Assembly: GCA_004802705.1 (NCBI GenBank)
Contig: SGPL01000413.1
Coordinates: 1 to 30,005, forward strand
Direction of reading: 5' to 3'
From: Bondarzewia mesenterica
Taxonomy: Eukaryota; Basidiomycota; Agaricomycetes; Russulales; Bondarzewiaceae
DNA length: 30,005 bases
A model generated the notes under the pieces. That model worked only from the letters and a program-made list of their open reading frames with translations, was not told the origin of the DNA and did not search any database. The translations under genes and the position numbers were made by a program. Positions 1 to 11,114 of the stretch are shown in pieces; position 1 is the stretch's first letter; each line of letters opens with the position of its first letter.

Positions 1-54
1 AGTCTCCTAGCCGTCGGATTCCATTTATCGTTATCATCGTACATCGATCTCGCA

Positions 55-2722
55 ATGTCGGATTCTAGGAGGCCTCCCAATCTCGTCGTAAGTTGCAGCG
101 ACGGCAGCACTGAACAGAAAAAGTTCTTCTTCCTCGCTCGGCCGCTCACGTTTGAAGCCTTGAAAAGAGAAATAGTAAGTACTTGGAGGCACTTGGAGAC
201 TTTCCCGACGCTGCCTCAAGCGGATATCTCTCTAGATCCAGGAATATGGACCCATACGGTCACAGTATGATATTTTTTGGATTGACGATGAAAACGAAGA
301 AAGTATTATCAATGGTACTAATGGGGGGATCAATGAAGCCATTGAATATTACCTCCGGTGCGGAATCAACACATCTATTATGAGCATCCTCTGACACGCA
401 TATTCCATCGATCGCAGCAAACCTACAGCTCCGTCACATCCGGTGACGCTGCCGATACGACTGAAAGTTTACTACGAAGAACGACTTTCCAGTTCAGATG
501 CTTCCTCCCAGCCCGGGGGAGATCGCAGCATCTCCCTTCCAGATTATCGGAATCCAAATTTCACTCGGTCTTTTGTCACGACCCGAAAGGACACAAGGGA
601 CGTTACGGATGTGAGTACTACAAGGAGCTCGGTAGACGGAACCTCCCGCATTCCCGGAAAAAGGCCAGATGGTGTGGCGCGCTTCACAGCAGCCTCGCGA
701 TCTCAGGCTGCGGACTATCAACTGAATCAGTCCCACAAGCATTCTCGAGCCCTTCCTACCTCTTACGTGGCGCGCCAAGATGTGGCTCTGGCTTCCGCAG
801 CACTTGAGCGTCTCGGACTGCAGGCTTCTCAGCCATTGTCTCCAGATGATATTTATACACGGCCTCTATCTCGCACAAGCTCTTCAGACCCAGCCATGAA
901 AGCTGACGTATCAAATTTTCAGCTGGATACATCTACCAATCTCTCAACGAGCTTGTCATCTCCTGGATATCCAGCCGACTCAATCTCTACTGCATCTAGG
1001 AGATCCGAATCTGATCAGCACTCGCCGCCACATTCACCGGATGCAGAGAGTATCGAAACGCGCGTACTGAAGACTCGAGATACCACAGATTGTTCAAAAT
1101 GTGGTCTTCTCCTCGAATCGACGCGCCATGTGTGCAATACTTGTGGGGAGAAGAGAATCTCTTCCACTAATGGGCAGTCGCCCACGAATACTTCGTCGTC
1201 GTCGTCGACACACATCGAGGGCTATCAACTGTGTTCGGAATGTGTCCAATCGTACGGCGTCCATCACTCGATTTCCATCATCCGCAGTGAGGACCCGGCC
1301 CGCGTTAGTTTGATGAATGCGGATGAACTCTCGAGTTGGATCCGCAGTGGGCCGAGGTACAAAGGTCATGTTCGGCATGCATACATCACGCAGCAGCGGG
1401 GATTGAACGGCTGGGAAGATGTCGGTGCGCAGCAGGTCACTCAAACCTAACTGGATCGATGGCTGACGGACCTTGTTCGCAGAAGAAGATAACAGACAGA
1501 CAGCTACATGTTCTACATGCAGATCTGATATCCAGAAGAACCGATACAGGTGTGCGTCATGTAGGGAGTTCTTATTGTGCGAGGCTTGTTACAGGTAGGA
1601 TCACGTCTATCCTAATTTGTAATGAAATTGACTCTCGGTCGGCAGGTCTGTGCACACCATTCATCCGAGGCATGCATTTATCGCGGTACAAGTGAAGTTT
1701 ACGCGACCGCGACGAGGCACCATGGACACATTAGTTGAATCTTCGGCAAGTGGACGTAGTAAGTATTCGTGCCTGAAGCTTCTTCGTATGGTTCGTCGAT
1801 ATCAAGTAATAAATATGTATAGCTGTGGGCCAGTCGGATGTGGAGCTCATGAGGTGAGTGTCATATGCTTTCCGCCGATTTACTTCTTTCTTTCGAGTTC
1901 ACATACTGACTGTGTTCTAGCTACGTCTGCACTGCATGTGACCAAGTCAGTTGTCTACTTGCTAATCAAGCCCACAAAGTTTCATACGATTCTTTTCCCA
2001 GGCTATAGTTGACGTCCGATATCAGTGCGCGTTTTGTCCTTCCGAGCATGCGCCATATATTTTAGTTTGTATCTCTTCTTTCTTCGCCGTAACATCTTAT
2101 TGACACTGATCTCGGACTTGGCCTCGCTCGCCGAATAGTGCTCTTCTTGCGAGGAAAAATCGCATGAAATCCACGATGCGGCGCACATCTTTTTCAAGAT
2201 TCAACCTGGCAATCATTTGGGCAACTCGAGAGCGACTGGGTCAACCATGATGCGTCAGACACTTCCGAGCCTGTAAGAGAGTTATCAGAACAACTCCACA
2301 AAAACTTACTCCTTTTCAGATACAAGTATCCTGTGGGCTACTATGGCATGAAAAAACTTGATGCAGATCAGGTTGCTGGTAAGCAGGCCAGTTGCATGCA
2401 GTTTCTATTGCCATCACTGAACAGGTGGTTGATAGCCTATCTTCAAGAGATACGACATAGGCACGTAATATGCGATCGCCATCACGAAACGATTGTCGGG
2501 AAATGGTACCATTGTCCAAACTGTCCCAAAGACCTATGCGCCGAATGTGAGGTGATCGAAGAGCATGACGCTTTGCACGTCTTCTTTGTTTTTAAGGCCC
2601 TCATAGACGTGCGGCGCTTTAAGTATGTTTTGAAAATTTCTTCTGGATGGATCGACCTAACCCTGTTTCTGCAAAATGTTAGGGCTGCCGAGCTCTCTCA
2701 ATGGCTTCAGACCGAAGACTAG
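55..2722 (+). CDS. PB1 domain + four ZZ-type zinc fingers protein (p62/NBR1-like front half)
   Basis: Twelve exons give a 666-residue protein: 55-174, 236-357, 418-1424, 1483-1594, 1646-1758, 1823-1853, 1921-1945, 2002-2064, 2139-2272, 2320-2378, 2448-2622, 2683-2722. All junctions are GT-AG and keep frame; the one at 2379-2447 is the least certain because the frame also stays open through it. Residues 10-80 look like a PB1 domain, with an acidic OPCA-like stretch (FWIDDENEES) and a following helix. Residues 85-300 are Ser/Thr-rich and probably disordered. Zinc-binding ZZ modules follow at about 306-364 (with a Ser/Thr insertion), 425-463, 505-550 and 604-645. PB1 plus ZZ is the architecture of the selective-autophagy receptors p62 and NBR1, but no FW or UBA domain is visible, so a receptor role is inference only. 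The start has just 54 nt of upstream sequence in the window. Confidence 0.85.
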
Positions 2723-3274
2723 TTATCTAGCCATCCTCACCACTTGCAAGGTGACAATCTTGACATCGAAGAAATTAGAAATGCGTGCGTGTACCTGTCA
2801 AACTGGAGGAGAAAATCCATGTACTTCTTGATTGTTGTGAAATATGATTGATTGCTCGTCATCGAGGCTTTTTCGGATTCTTCAGGCTATCAGCCAGGTG
2901 CCAAATGTTTTCGTCGCAGTAGTAAGTAAGACTCCCAACGATGGTGGAGCAGATCCAGTGCCGAACACGTGCTAAGGTATTACGATGCGTTTTATGCCGC
3001 GTCCGCGTCGACCTTGGAGTCGGCAGCCCATGAACATCCATCCATGTTCATGGTGCGAGTGTTGCCGAATGGACGCGTGGGCCTTCGACCTTTCTGGATC
3101 ACATTTCTCCTATGTCACCGCCAATGCGACTGCGTTTGCCGAATACGTTTTGTAATATTCGGATGGCAAGCAGGTCGATGACGCATGCGATCTGGCGTTC
3201 ATGGCATATTTAAATGATTGGTTCGTCTGTTGAACTAGCAGTGAAAATCTCCCGTAGACCAATACCTCATAGCC
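2723..3274. other. Intergenic: 3' end of ZZ gene and promoter of small membrane protein gene
   Basis: No gene is supported here. It holds a perfect inverted repeat at 3028-3053 (10-bp arms, 6-nt loop), a 7-bp inverted repeat at 3139-3162 (arms CCGAATA/TATTCGG), and a TATA-like TATTTAAAT at 3207-3215, about 60-70 nt before the next start codon. Confidence 0.5.
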
Positions 3275-3982
3275 ATGACCCGTCCGTATTTCTCACCTTT
3301 CTATCCTGGCATGGGCTATCATCAATATTACTGGCGGCGCGGCGGACATCGTGGGCTCTGGTTCCTTTTTGGCGCGCTGGCTACGCTCGCGTGGGTGAAG
3401 CATAAAGAGAGGGAGAGGATTGAGGGTAGTTCCGCCGGTTGCGGATGGCACTATGGCCATACGCGTGCTCGTGACGGAACCGAGCATGTGAGGAGAGATG
3501 GAGATATGTTGACCCAGCAGAGACGTGATCACTGGGTAGGGAATTCCGCAGCCATCGCACCCGTGAGGGACGATGAACAACGGGTCGATCCAGTCGTCCG
3601 CCCCCATTTGCCTGAGGAGACTGACAGAGACATGTTTGGACACACGTGGGACGGCGAGCGAGAGAAAGTCAAGGAGCTCGGAAGGTATGCCGGGGAAACA
3701 GTACGTTGTTGCCATCGCATACTATTTTTTACGGCTCAAATCAATTATTTATACTAATCCATCGGGACTTGCAGATGAGCGAGCTGTCGGAGGCTACTCT
3801 TGATTCTATGTTGGCAGGATTGCAAGGTCTGAAGGCAGTAAGTCCCCTTCCCCATCCTCATCGAAAAATGACTCATCGTTTCATTCGATTAGCGTTTGGC
3901 CGAGCATCGCGCAGATCAGCAGCAGCAAACTGAGCAAGACGCTTCGGAGCCCGCGTCGGAACTACCTCGGCATCTGGTCTGA
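3275..3982 (+). CDS. Small single-pass membrane protein, unknown function
   Basis: Three exons (3275-3700, 3775-3837, 3893-3982) give 192 residues. The N-terminus is rich in Tyr, Trp, His and Gly, and is followed by one hydrophobic segment at about residues 28-41 (LWFLFGALATLAWV). A charged, probably helical region rich in Arg, Glu and Asp comes next, then a Gln/Glu-rich tail. The layout suggests a tail-exposed single-pass membrane protein; there is no obvious cleavable signal peptide or catalytic motif. I do not recognise a named family. The N-terminal pattern recalls short uncharacterised proteins annotated in other agaricomycetes, but that is recollection and not a search. Both introns are 55-74 nt with consensus GTACGT/GTAAGT donors and the frame is intact, which supports a real gene. 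Confidence 0.75.
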
Positions 3983-4321
3983 TTGTACTGAAGTCGGCAT
4001 TGTCAAGTTACTACTCATTTATGTCTCGATTTATTCGTTCTCGCGAATGTGCCCTCCTGCTTTCAGTTCAGCCATGTGTTGTACGATACTAGGTATTATT
4101 GTAATTGAAATTTTCCACTCCTCACATCCACTCCACCGTCAATTATTCCCCCATCAGTTGTGAATTCACGTGCCTGCTCTATTGATTTTAAGATACATGA
4201 GCTTTCTATAGTGTTGTCCTGCTCGGCCCTTGCAGGCCCAGTGGAAAGGACTACGACCGTTATACACAGGAAATAATGATAGTGAGATGAGCATCTGTCT
4301 CCCTGGAAGAAAGCCCACTTG
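3983..4321. other. Convergent 3' intergenic region
   Basis: This lies between two convergent genes and presumably carries both 3' UTRs. It is AT-rich, with no open frame or repeat that I can support. Confidence 0.5.
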
Positions 4322-7181
4322 CTACCAATAATCTACGGTCCGATATGGCACAATCTCGGCATTGAACCCGCCCCTCTTCTTCCTCTCCGCTTCCCACTTG
4401 GCAACCCATGCCGCAATCTTCCCGCGACTCGCTTCATTCCCCACATTGACCGTTGCGATGATCCTCGTCCAGTGCAACGACACCGCGAAGCACGTCAGTT
4501 CAAAGAACGAACTGTGCTCCGAGTATGGAACGCCGAACATCTGATGCGTCGCGGTGGAGCCGCGCATGGGCTTAAGATGTGCATGCGTGAATGAGGGGTG
4601 GGGCTGTCGGGAGAGAATGGTTGCAACGTTCAAAGATGCGACTGTGCCGACGGGCGGGGTATATGTCCACCCCGTCGGTCTGAATCCGATCGCTCTCTTG
4701 TAGTATCCTTTCCACCGCTCAGTGTACTCCTTGATCCTGTCGGAATTCACTACACTGAGAGGAACAAGGTGGACACCGGCTTCAAAAGGGTCATTCGTGA
4801 GCATCGAATGGAGCTCATGATCGGATTGGCACCGCAGGTAGGCGGTTTTGCGCGAATCGCAGTATATTTTTGTATGCAATGCCTTGGCAATGGCTATATG
4901 GGATCAGAAATTTAAGTCTTTGAGATGCAAGTTGAGCGGAACGGACCTTTTACTATGCGTTCTTTGCCGATGGAATATGTCCTACGGCACGGTCAGAGAA
5001 ATCTAAAACATAAGCAATGGCAGAAAGGGATACGAACCCGACAACCACGACAGTTCTATTCGACGCAGGGTCGCCCTTGTCTTCAAGTTTAGGCCGAACT
5101 GTGAACCACTTGTCCACAGTCTGTTCCCGCTTCCCGTGAACATTTTCGCCATTGGTAACATTGTCTCCGGAAATTATCCTTCTGGCCAATTCAGCGCAGG
5201 CCGAGATAACTTGCGCTTGAGACGGGAAGCAATACTGATGGACAACCCAGTTGTTACTCAAATCAAGTGAGATGTACAGAATGAACAAACCTTAGGATTC
5301 AGATACGTTGTATCTAAGTAGATGACGTCTAAATGCTTTCCCTTGATAGCTGGGTGTAGAACATGCTGTGGTGATGCTCGGAAGTCTCCACAATGGAGAT
5401 ACCGAAAGAGCTTTGAGGAGCCGACAAATGGCGACTTAAACGCACTGTCCCCCGCGTTCACAGTCTGTGGACCCTCAAAAAGAAATAGAGATGATCCGGG
5501 ACCTAACGTGTCGTAGTGTCAGTTCGCGTCAAGGAAGAAATTGGAACCACGTGCTGACAGTGGTTGGCTTCAATCAATGTGACGGATACACCACCACTAT
5601 CGGGTACGGTTATAGGGGTGTCCATCGGGAGCGAATGGACCCACTTGGGGTCGACGGAGAGCATGTGAATAATCAAGTTTGCTGTTCCCTCTACAGAGCA
5701 GAGATGGAATGAAACATCAATGACGATGAGAAAAAAAAACCCGAAGAAAAAGGACAGCCTACGGGAACAGTATATCGGTCCTGCCTTCCAATTCGACGAC
5801 AGATTTGTATAATGATCAGAGTGCGCATGCCTGCACCGTAAGAGATATATTCAGGTGCGTGAAGCCTCGGTCAATCCGAAAACGCACGTCAGGAAGTATG
5901 CCGTTATCCCTGGAATAGCGCCGTACCGGAAGGCGTCCACAGCAATTGGCATACCCTGCATCACTTTGTAGAAAGGTGCCTTTCTGCGGCCTCCGTTCCC
6001 CTTCGTTGGACGGAAGTTGCGGTCTTCGGCAACGGTCGCTTCTCTCCAAGCTTCATTCTCCTTGTGCGACGACATCAGGACGGAAAAAACGTCGGCACTG
6101 CCCTTAACTTTGCTAGCAGAGTTGGTGGATGGGACATGAGATGGTACGGAGACCTGTGCATCTGCGCACTTATTGACATGGTCCTCAATCTCCTATACAG
6201 TGTGCGTTGATGAGACAACAAACGGCGAAATAGAAAGTGACTCACGATGCTAAACAGACCCTTTAGCTTCTTGCCACATACCGGGCACATGTCGACACTT
6301 TCGTCAGGCGAAGAATCGAGTTCAATTATGTCCTCGACTGCGTCGTCGTCATTAACATCAAAGGCATCGAGGCTTCCGTTGTCTTGCGCAAGCTCATCGT
6401 CGCCCATACCCCACTCGTCATCAATTTCGGCTATATCGTCCACTTCAGCAACTGCATTCTCATGTCTTGCAATTGGAGATTTCGCGTTTGTGGGGTCGGG
6501 AGTCGGATTTGGCGGCTCTGCTGGTAATGACGGAGGTCGGGCAAGCACAGATCCAGAAAACAATGGTCCGCCTTGTGGAGGATGACCGGAACTAATTGGA
6601 GACGACGGAGTCTGTGGAAGATGAGGTGGATGTGCAGAACTTTTATTCGACCGCGGTAGTGCACAGTCGGAAACGTTGGATGAGCTTGAAGACGAAAAAC
6701 GAAGTAAGTTCGTAGGTTGGCCAAAACTAATGACTTCGTCCATTTCCACCCACGGCAGTAAAAATTCTTGTGATGCTGGTGACAACGCCCCGAACATGAG
6801 ATCATCTCTATCCTGCTCCTTTTTCACCTTTTTGTTCTTTCCGTCGAGAGAACTGTGAGATCCCGCTTGAGGAACATCGGAAGCGTCAAGCACCTCGACG
6901 TCACTGGAAGCGCTATCGTGCTTTCGTTTGCTTCGCGAGGTCGACGAATGTGGTTCATCCTCGTCAGAATCTATGACGATAATATCTGCCTCCGGAGGCG
7001 GGACGAATGCACGACGTTTGCCTTTGAGGTTCACGGTAGGTCTGGGCAGCTTCGGCCCCGGGAGTTTGGAGGAAGGCGCGTCTTTATTGGTTGAGAGTGC
7101 TTTAGAGAAGAAATGATGGAGAGTTACAGATTCTGGACGCGTATTTTCGGAGCGTTTCTTGGCGGCAGATGCAGGAGCCAT
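4322..7181 (-). CDS. PSO2: PSO2/SNM1 DNA interstrand-crosslink repair nuclease
   Basis: Eight exons on the minus strand (7181-6246, 6192-5888, 5830-5763, 5690-5559, 5502-5291, 5234-5038, 4981-4947, 4893-4322) give 818 residues with no frame break. The N-terminal 290 residues are low-complexity and acidic, with a basic start and a PIP-box-like TLHHFF at 20-25. A UBZ4-type finger sits at 299-321 (CPVC...HVNKC). The metallo-beta-lactamase/beta-CASP nuclease carries HAHSDH at 415-420, ANHC at 478-481 and the metal-binding Asp520 in HCGDF. The C-terminal DRMBL part has [14 protein letters not shown] (699-704) and PYSEHSS with His755. The SNM1A/Pso2 family digests DNA past interstrand crosslinks in the nucleus. 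All catalytic residues are present, so the gene looks functional. The donor at 5558 (GTCAGC) is weak, but it is the only one that restores the conserved HCPG join. Confidence 0.95.
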
Positions 7182-7566
7182 GAAGAGGCGAGCAATCCAG
7201 ACTCCAGAGTACGCGTCTGTGCACGGTTCCGCGCGGACAGGGGCACTGACCTAGAAGGAAAGTTAAGCAATCCTGAAGAGCAAGAGTTCACTTAAAGGAC
7301 AGCGATGAAAGCAAATAATGGATGCTTTATGGCTTTGATCGAAAAATACAGGAGAGAACAGCTCCAGTGCGAGCGATTTACATAATCTAGGCCCTCTGCG
7401 GTTAGGGGTAATGCAAGTCTCAAGGTTAAGGTATACGTGACATCACCAGGACTTCGTCTGCTCTTAAGGAGATGATGCACCGGCCAACTGGTTCCAGCAT
7501 AACTAAGTCGTGGAACACTTCCTACAAGTCATCTTTCTCTGTTATTTCTATTGTATCTGCACTCTC
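7182..7566. promoter_or_regulatory. Shared promoter region between PSO2 (-) and isoaspartyl methyltransferase (+)
   Basis: About 385 nt separate the divergent start codons, or about 290 nt if the methyltransferase starts at 7472. An ACGCGT box lies at 7211-7216, 30 nt upstream of the PSO2 start, and a second copy is inside the PSO2 coding region at 7137-7142. ACGCGT is the MluI cell-cycle box bound by MBF in yeasts; whether it works here is inference. Confidence 0.45.
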
Positions 7567-8544
7567 ATGGCCTGGCTCTGCAGTGGAGGTTCAAAACGTC
7601 GATCTGGTGAAGAATTTAGTCCATGGCAATGTTGTCAAATCCGACATCGTCGCAGCCGTGAGAGGCTATTCTTCTGGTCGAACAGATCAAAAGCTCATCT
7701 CGAATCCATTCTCTCGACTTAGGCGATGAGACAGGTTGATCGCGGGAATTATGTCCTAAGCAAGTCTGAAGCCTATCTTGATTCACCACAGTGAGTCTTT
7801 CAACTGCGCTTACATGCCCGGCATATCTAAAACGACGCAGATCAATAGAATATGGTGCTACCATATCCGCACCTCATATGGTGAGTATTCTTAGTCTTCA
7901 TATAATTTCCACTGTTTTGACCCTGCATCAGCATGCACACGCAGCCGAAATTCTTCTCCCTTTCCTCCGGCCGGGCGCGCGAGTGCTCGACATCGGTTCT
8001 GGCTCTGGATATCTCAGTGCCGTATTCCACCATCTTGTATCCTCGGAGCAGCAGAAGGGAAAGGTTGTCGGCATCGAGCATATCCCGCAGCTCGTTGAAT
8101 GGAGCATAAAAAACCTCGGCAAGGACGGGCTACAGCATGCACTTGATGATAACGAAATCGTTATGTTGGCAGGAGATGGTCGACTGGGTATGTTTTCTCA
8201 AACTCAAAATCGTCATCTTGTTTTGCTGGATTGCGGTTGTGAATGATTGTTTGCATAGGTTATCCCGATGGAGGCCCGTACGATGCGATACATGTCGGAG
8301 CGGCTGCACCTGTGCTTCCTCAGCTTCTCGTTGACCAACTTACCCGTCCCGGAAGAATGTTCATTCCTGTCGGGGAATATATGCAAGACGTCGTTCAGGT
8401 CGATAAGCATGAGGACGGCAGGATAACTAGCAAGAGGCTCTTTGGTGTTATGGTGAGTTTATATCACAAGCGTCAATTAAAACTCAGCCCTCTCTCCCTC
8501 CATAGTATGTACCATTGACGGACAGAGAGAAGCAAACCATGTGA
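7567..8544 (+). CDS. Protein-L-isoaspartate O-methyltransferase, with an apparent +1 frameshift near the N-terminus
   Basis: The enzyme uses S-adenosylmethionine to methylate isoaspartyl residues and so repairs aged proteins. Exons are 7567-7657, 7723-7790, 7841-7880, 7932-8187, 8259-8452 and 8506-8544. Read with one base removed from the A4 run at 7593-7596 they give 228 residues. Hallmarks are MAWLCSGG at the start, [10 protein letters not shown] (residues 58-69), the SAM-binding VLDIGSGSG (84-92), [12 protein letters not shown], and the closing [10 protein letters not shown]. The start and following helix match the family in length only if the extra base is dropped. As given, MAW is out of frame with the rest. 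The only in-frame upstream ATG, at 7472, would add about 32 non-conserved residues in place of the conserved start. Possible causes are a sequencing error, a real frameshift, or an unrecognised 5' exon. The body of the enzyme is certain. Confidence 0.88.
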
Positions 8545-9272
8545 GCTCTTCAAGAAGTGAGTGTTCTGACATCTTTTCTATATAAAGTGATATTTGGACT
8601 TGGTAGGGTATCTGTATGATGTGATTTTCGTAACTATTGTACGATACAGTGGCATCGTGTTTTCTCGTGATCTGTAACTATATGCAAGAAATGGCACCGT
8701 CGTATGTGCGAGTAAGAGCGATGCATTCATTCGCGTGGAGTCTCAAGATCTGAGGCCATCTCAGCTATTGTACTGCTAAATATTGGCCGACAAACTGCAT
8801 CACGTAAATTGTGAGTGTTTCGTTCGCCGCGGCTGGCAAAAAAATCGAGCAAAATTCCTTTCTGCAATGTGCCTGCCATGGCCAGAGCTACTAGTTATCT
8901 CACACAAGAACACCTTTCAGGGCACTTGCAGTACTTACGAATGGCTATACCATCGTCAATTTGCGAGTCTTATCTTGAGCCCGAATTAATAGTTTCACCA
9001 GGTTTCACCGGTGTCGACCAAGAACGGATTATCTCGCCGAGGGTTCGTCGTCTCTTGATCTCCGTAGATACGATGCAGTGTGTACATGTACTCTACATAC
9101 TTGAACCGTGAATCGCCCTGTTTTCTGAACCCATTCGGCCGACGGACTTTCAGGAGCTCCTTCGGGTTTGCACATACGAAAGCCTCGATGCAGCCTCCAT
9201 TGACTCGACGGTTCTTTATTTCCTTATCTTCACGCATTCAGTCGCATCTGATCAGCATACCGTCGAACAACC
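8545..9272. other. Intergenic between methyltransferase and aminotransferase
   Basis: I see no supported gene in these 728 nt. Short open frames on both strands lack family features. A TATA-like TATATAAAG at about 8579-8587 lies just past the methyltransferase stop and probably falls in its 3' UTR. Confidence 0.4.
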
Positions 9273-11114
9273 ATGTCCCCTGCTCTGTCCACCACCTCTG
9301 AGGCTGTCTCATCCGAGAAGAAGGCTGCTGTCAAGCCTTCGTCGATCTTGCATCGGACACCATGGCGTCCTCCAGTGGCCGTTGCGGGTGAGGGAATCTA
9401 TATCACGTTGAAGGATGGGCGGACGATCATCGACGCGGTCGGAGGAGCTGCTGTTGCCTGCATCGGGAACGGGAATCCCTTGGTCAAGCAGGCTATCAAA
9501 GATCAGGTGGACAAAGTCTGTTGTATGTTGTTCTCATACAGATCCCGGATGTCTTTTTCATTTTTTGACATATCGGACGCTTAGATGTGTACAACATGCA
9601 GTTGTCCAACGAGCCTGCTGAGGAACTTGCGAAATTCATCATTGATTCGAGTAAAGGTGCTTTCGATCTTGTTGGGTTCGTCTCGGGAGGTGAGTCGCAC
9701 TTGCTTCGTACAGGAGACTGTCTCACGAAGCTTTGGAACAGGCTCCGAGGCTGTGGAAGGCCTCCTCAAGCTTGCTAAGCAGGTCAGCGTCCATAACGAT
9801 AGACTCTCCTTTGGAAACTCAAGCTCATTTTTTTCCAGTACTTCTACGAGCAAGGCCAGACCCAGCGCAAGCACTTCATTTCTCGAAACCTGTCCTATCA
9901 CGGCAACACTATTTCCGCGTTGTCGCTATCCGGGCATCCGGTTCGTCGTGCGCCATACGAAGTCATCTTGAACCACGAAAACTTCCACCATGTCTCTCCC
10001 GCTTATGCGAAGCGTTTCCAAAAGCCCGACGAGACGGAGGAACAATACGTCGAGAGGCTCCGACAAGAGCTCGAGGACAAGTTCATTGCTTTGGGACCTG
10101 ACACTGTGATTGGATGTGAGTACACGTCCTTTTCCCCTTAAATTGTCAAGTTGCTCAATTTGGAACCAGTCGTCGCAGAGACGGTTGTCGGCGCGACGAC
10201 CGGCGCGGTGGCGGCACCGAAGGGGTACTTCAAGGCTATGAAATCCGTTTGCAAGAAGTACGGCGCATTGTTTATGCTTGATGAAGTTATGAGTGGTATG
10301 GGACGTGAGTGCTCCTGTATCTATCTCCTGTATCTATCTGCAGGTGAAGGAAGGGCTGACCGCCCAGTACCTTGTCTGTAGGAATGGGAACGTTACATGC
10401 TTGGGAGAGTTTCGGCGATGGTGAAGCACCTGATATCCAGGCCGTAGCGAAGGGTCTTGGCGGAGGGTAAATTGCTTTTGCTCCATCTGGTTTGCATTGA
10501 GGATATCTATTCGAAATGTAGGTATGCTGCCATCGGAGCTGTGCTCGTGTCGAAGCAAGTCGCGGATGGTGTCCGCGATGGTTCTGGTTTCTGGAAACAT
10601 GGGCACACCTATCAGGTTTGATTTCCACTTCTTCGATTTCTGTGTCGTACTCAAGGTTCTTGTCCATCAGGCCAATCCTGTATCTTGCGCTGCATCGCTG
10701 GCCGTGCAGAAATTCATTGCTTCAGAGAACCTCTTGGAAAAGGGCCGACCGCAGGGAGAATATCTCGGATCTTTGCTTCGCTCGCGTCTTCAGTCTGCAA
10801 ACACGCTTGCAGCACCGTACACCTTTGATGTACGCGGTGGTGGGTTCTTTTGGGGAATCGAGTTCGACTTCACCGGACCGGAGGCGTCGAAAGTCGATCT
10901 GAAAGGCAAGGCATTCGCCATAGTCCTCCAGGCGCGTTGCTTGGAGAAGGGCCTTATCATTATGGGCCTCACAGGCGGTGCCAATCTCGAGGGCACTAGG
11001 GGAGACCACTGCCTTCTTGCACCTGCGTTTAATGTGACGAGGGAGGAGGTGGAGAAGATAGCCGACATTTTTGTTGAGTCTGTGGAGGAGATTCTGAAGG
11101 AGTCTTTTGTTTGA
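9273..11114 (+). CDS. Class III pyridoxal-phosphate aminotransferase
   Basis: Eight exons (9273-9522, 9585-9689, 9742-9782, 9839-10115, 10170-10304, 10382-10466, 10522-10615, 10671-11114) give 476 residues, normal for the family. Class III (omega) aminotransferases move an amino group from an amine or omega-amino acid to a keto acid using PLP. Visible features are the N-terminal DGRTIIDAVGG strand, VSGGSEAVEGLLKLAK (cofactor phosphate region), SYHGNT, the PLP-contacting Asp262 in DEVMSGMGR, and the Schiff-base Lys293 in AVAKGLGGGY, with GHTYQANPVSCAA after it. The C-terminus carries LLAPAFNVTREEVEK, a typical end. There is no targeting peptide and no partner gene nearby to fix the substrate, so 4-aminobutyrate, ornithine, diaminopelargonate-type or other amines cannot be told apart. 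All junctions are GT-AG and in frame. Confidence 0.93.

Noticed and set aside
3293..3715. 140-codon minus-strand open frame
   Set aside because: It overlaps the membrane protein exon with consistent introns; no recognisable domain.
6247..6585. Ser-rich plus-strand open frame within PSO2
   Set aside because: It is the antisense shadow of the acidic low-complexity part of PSO2.
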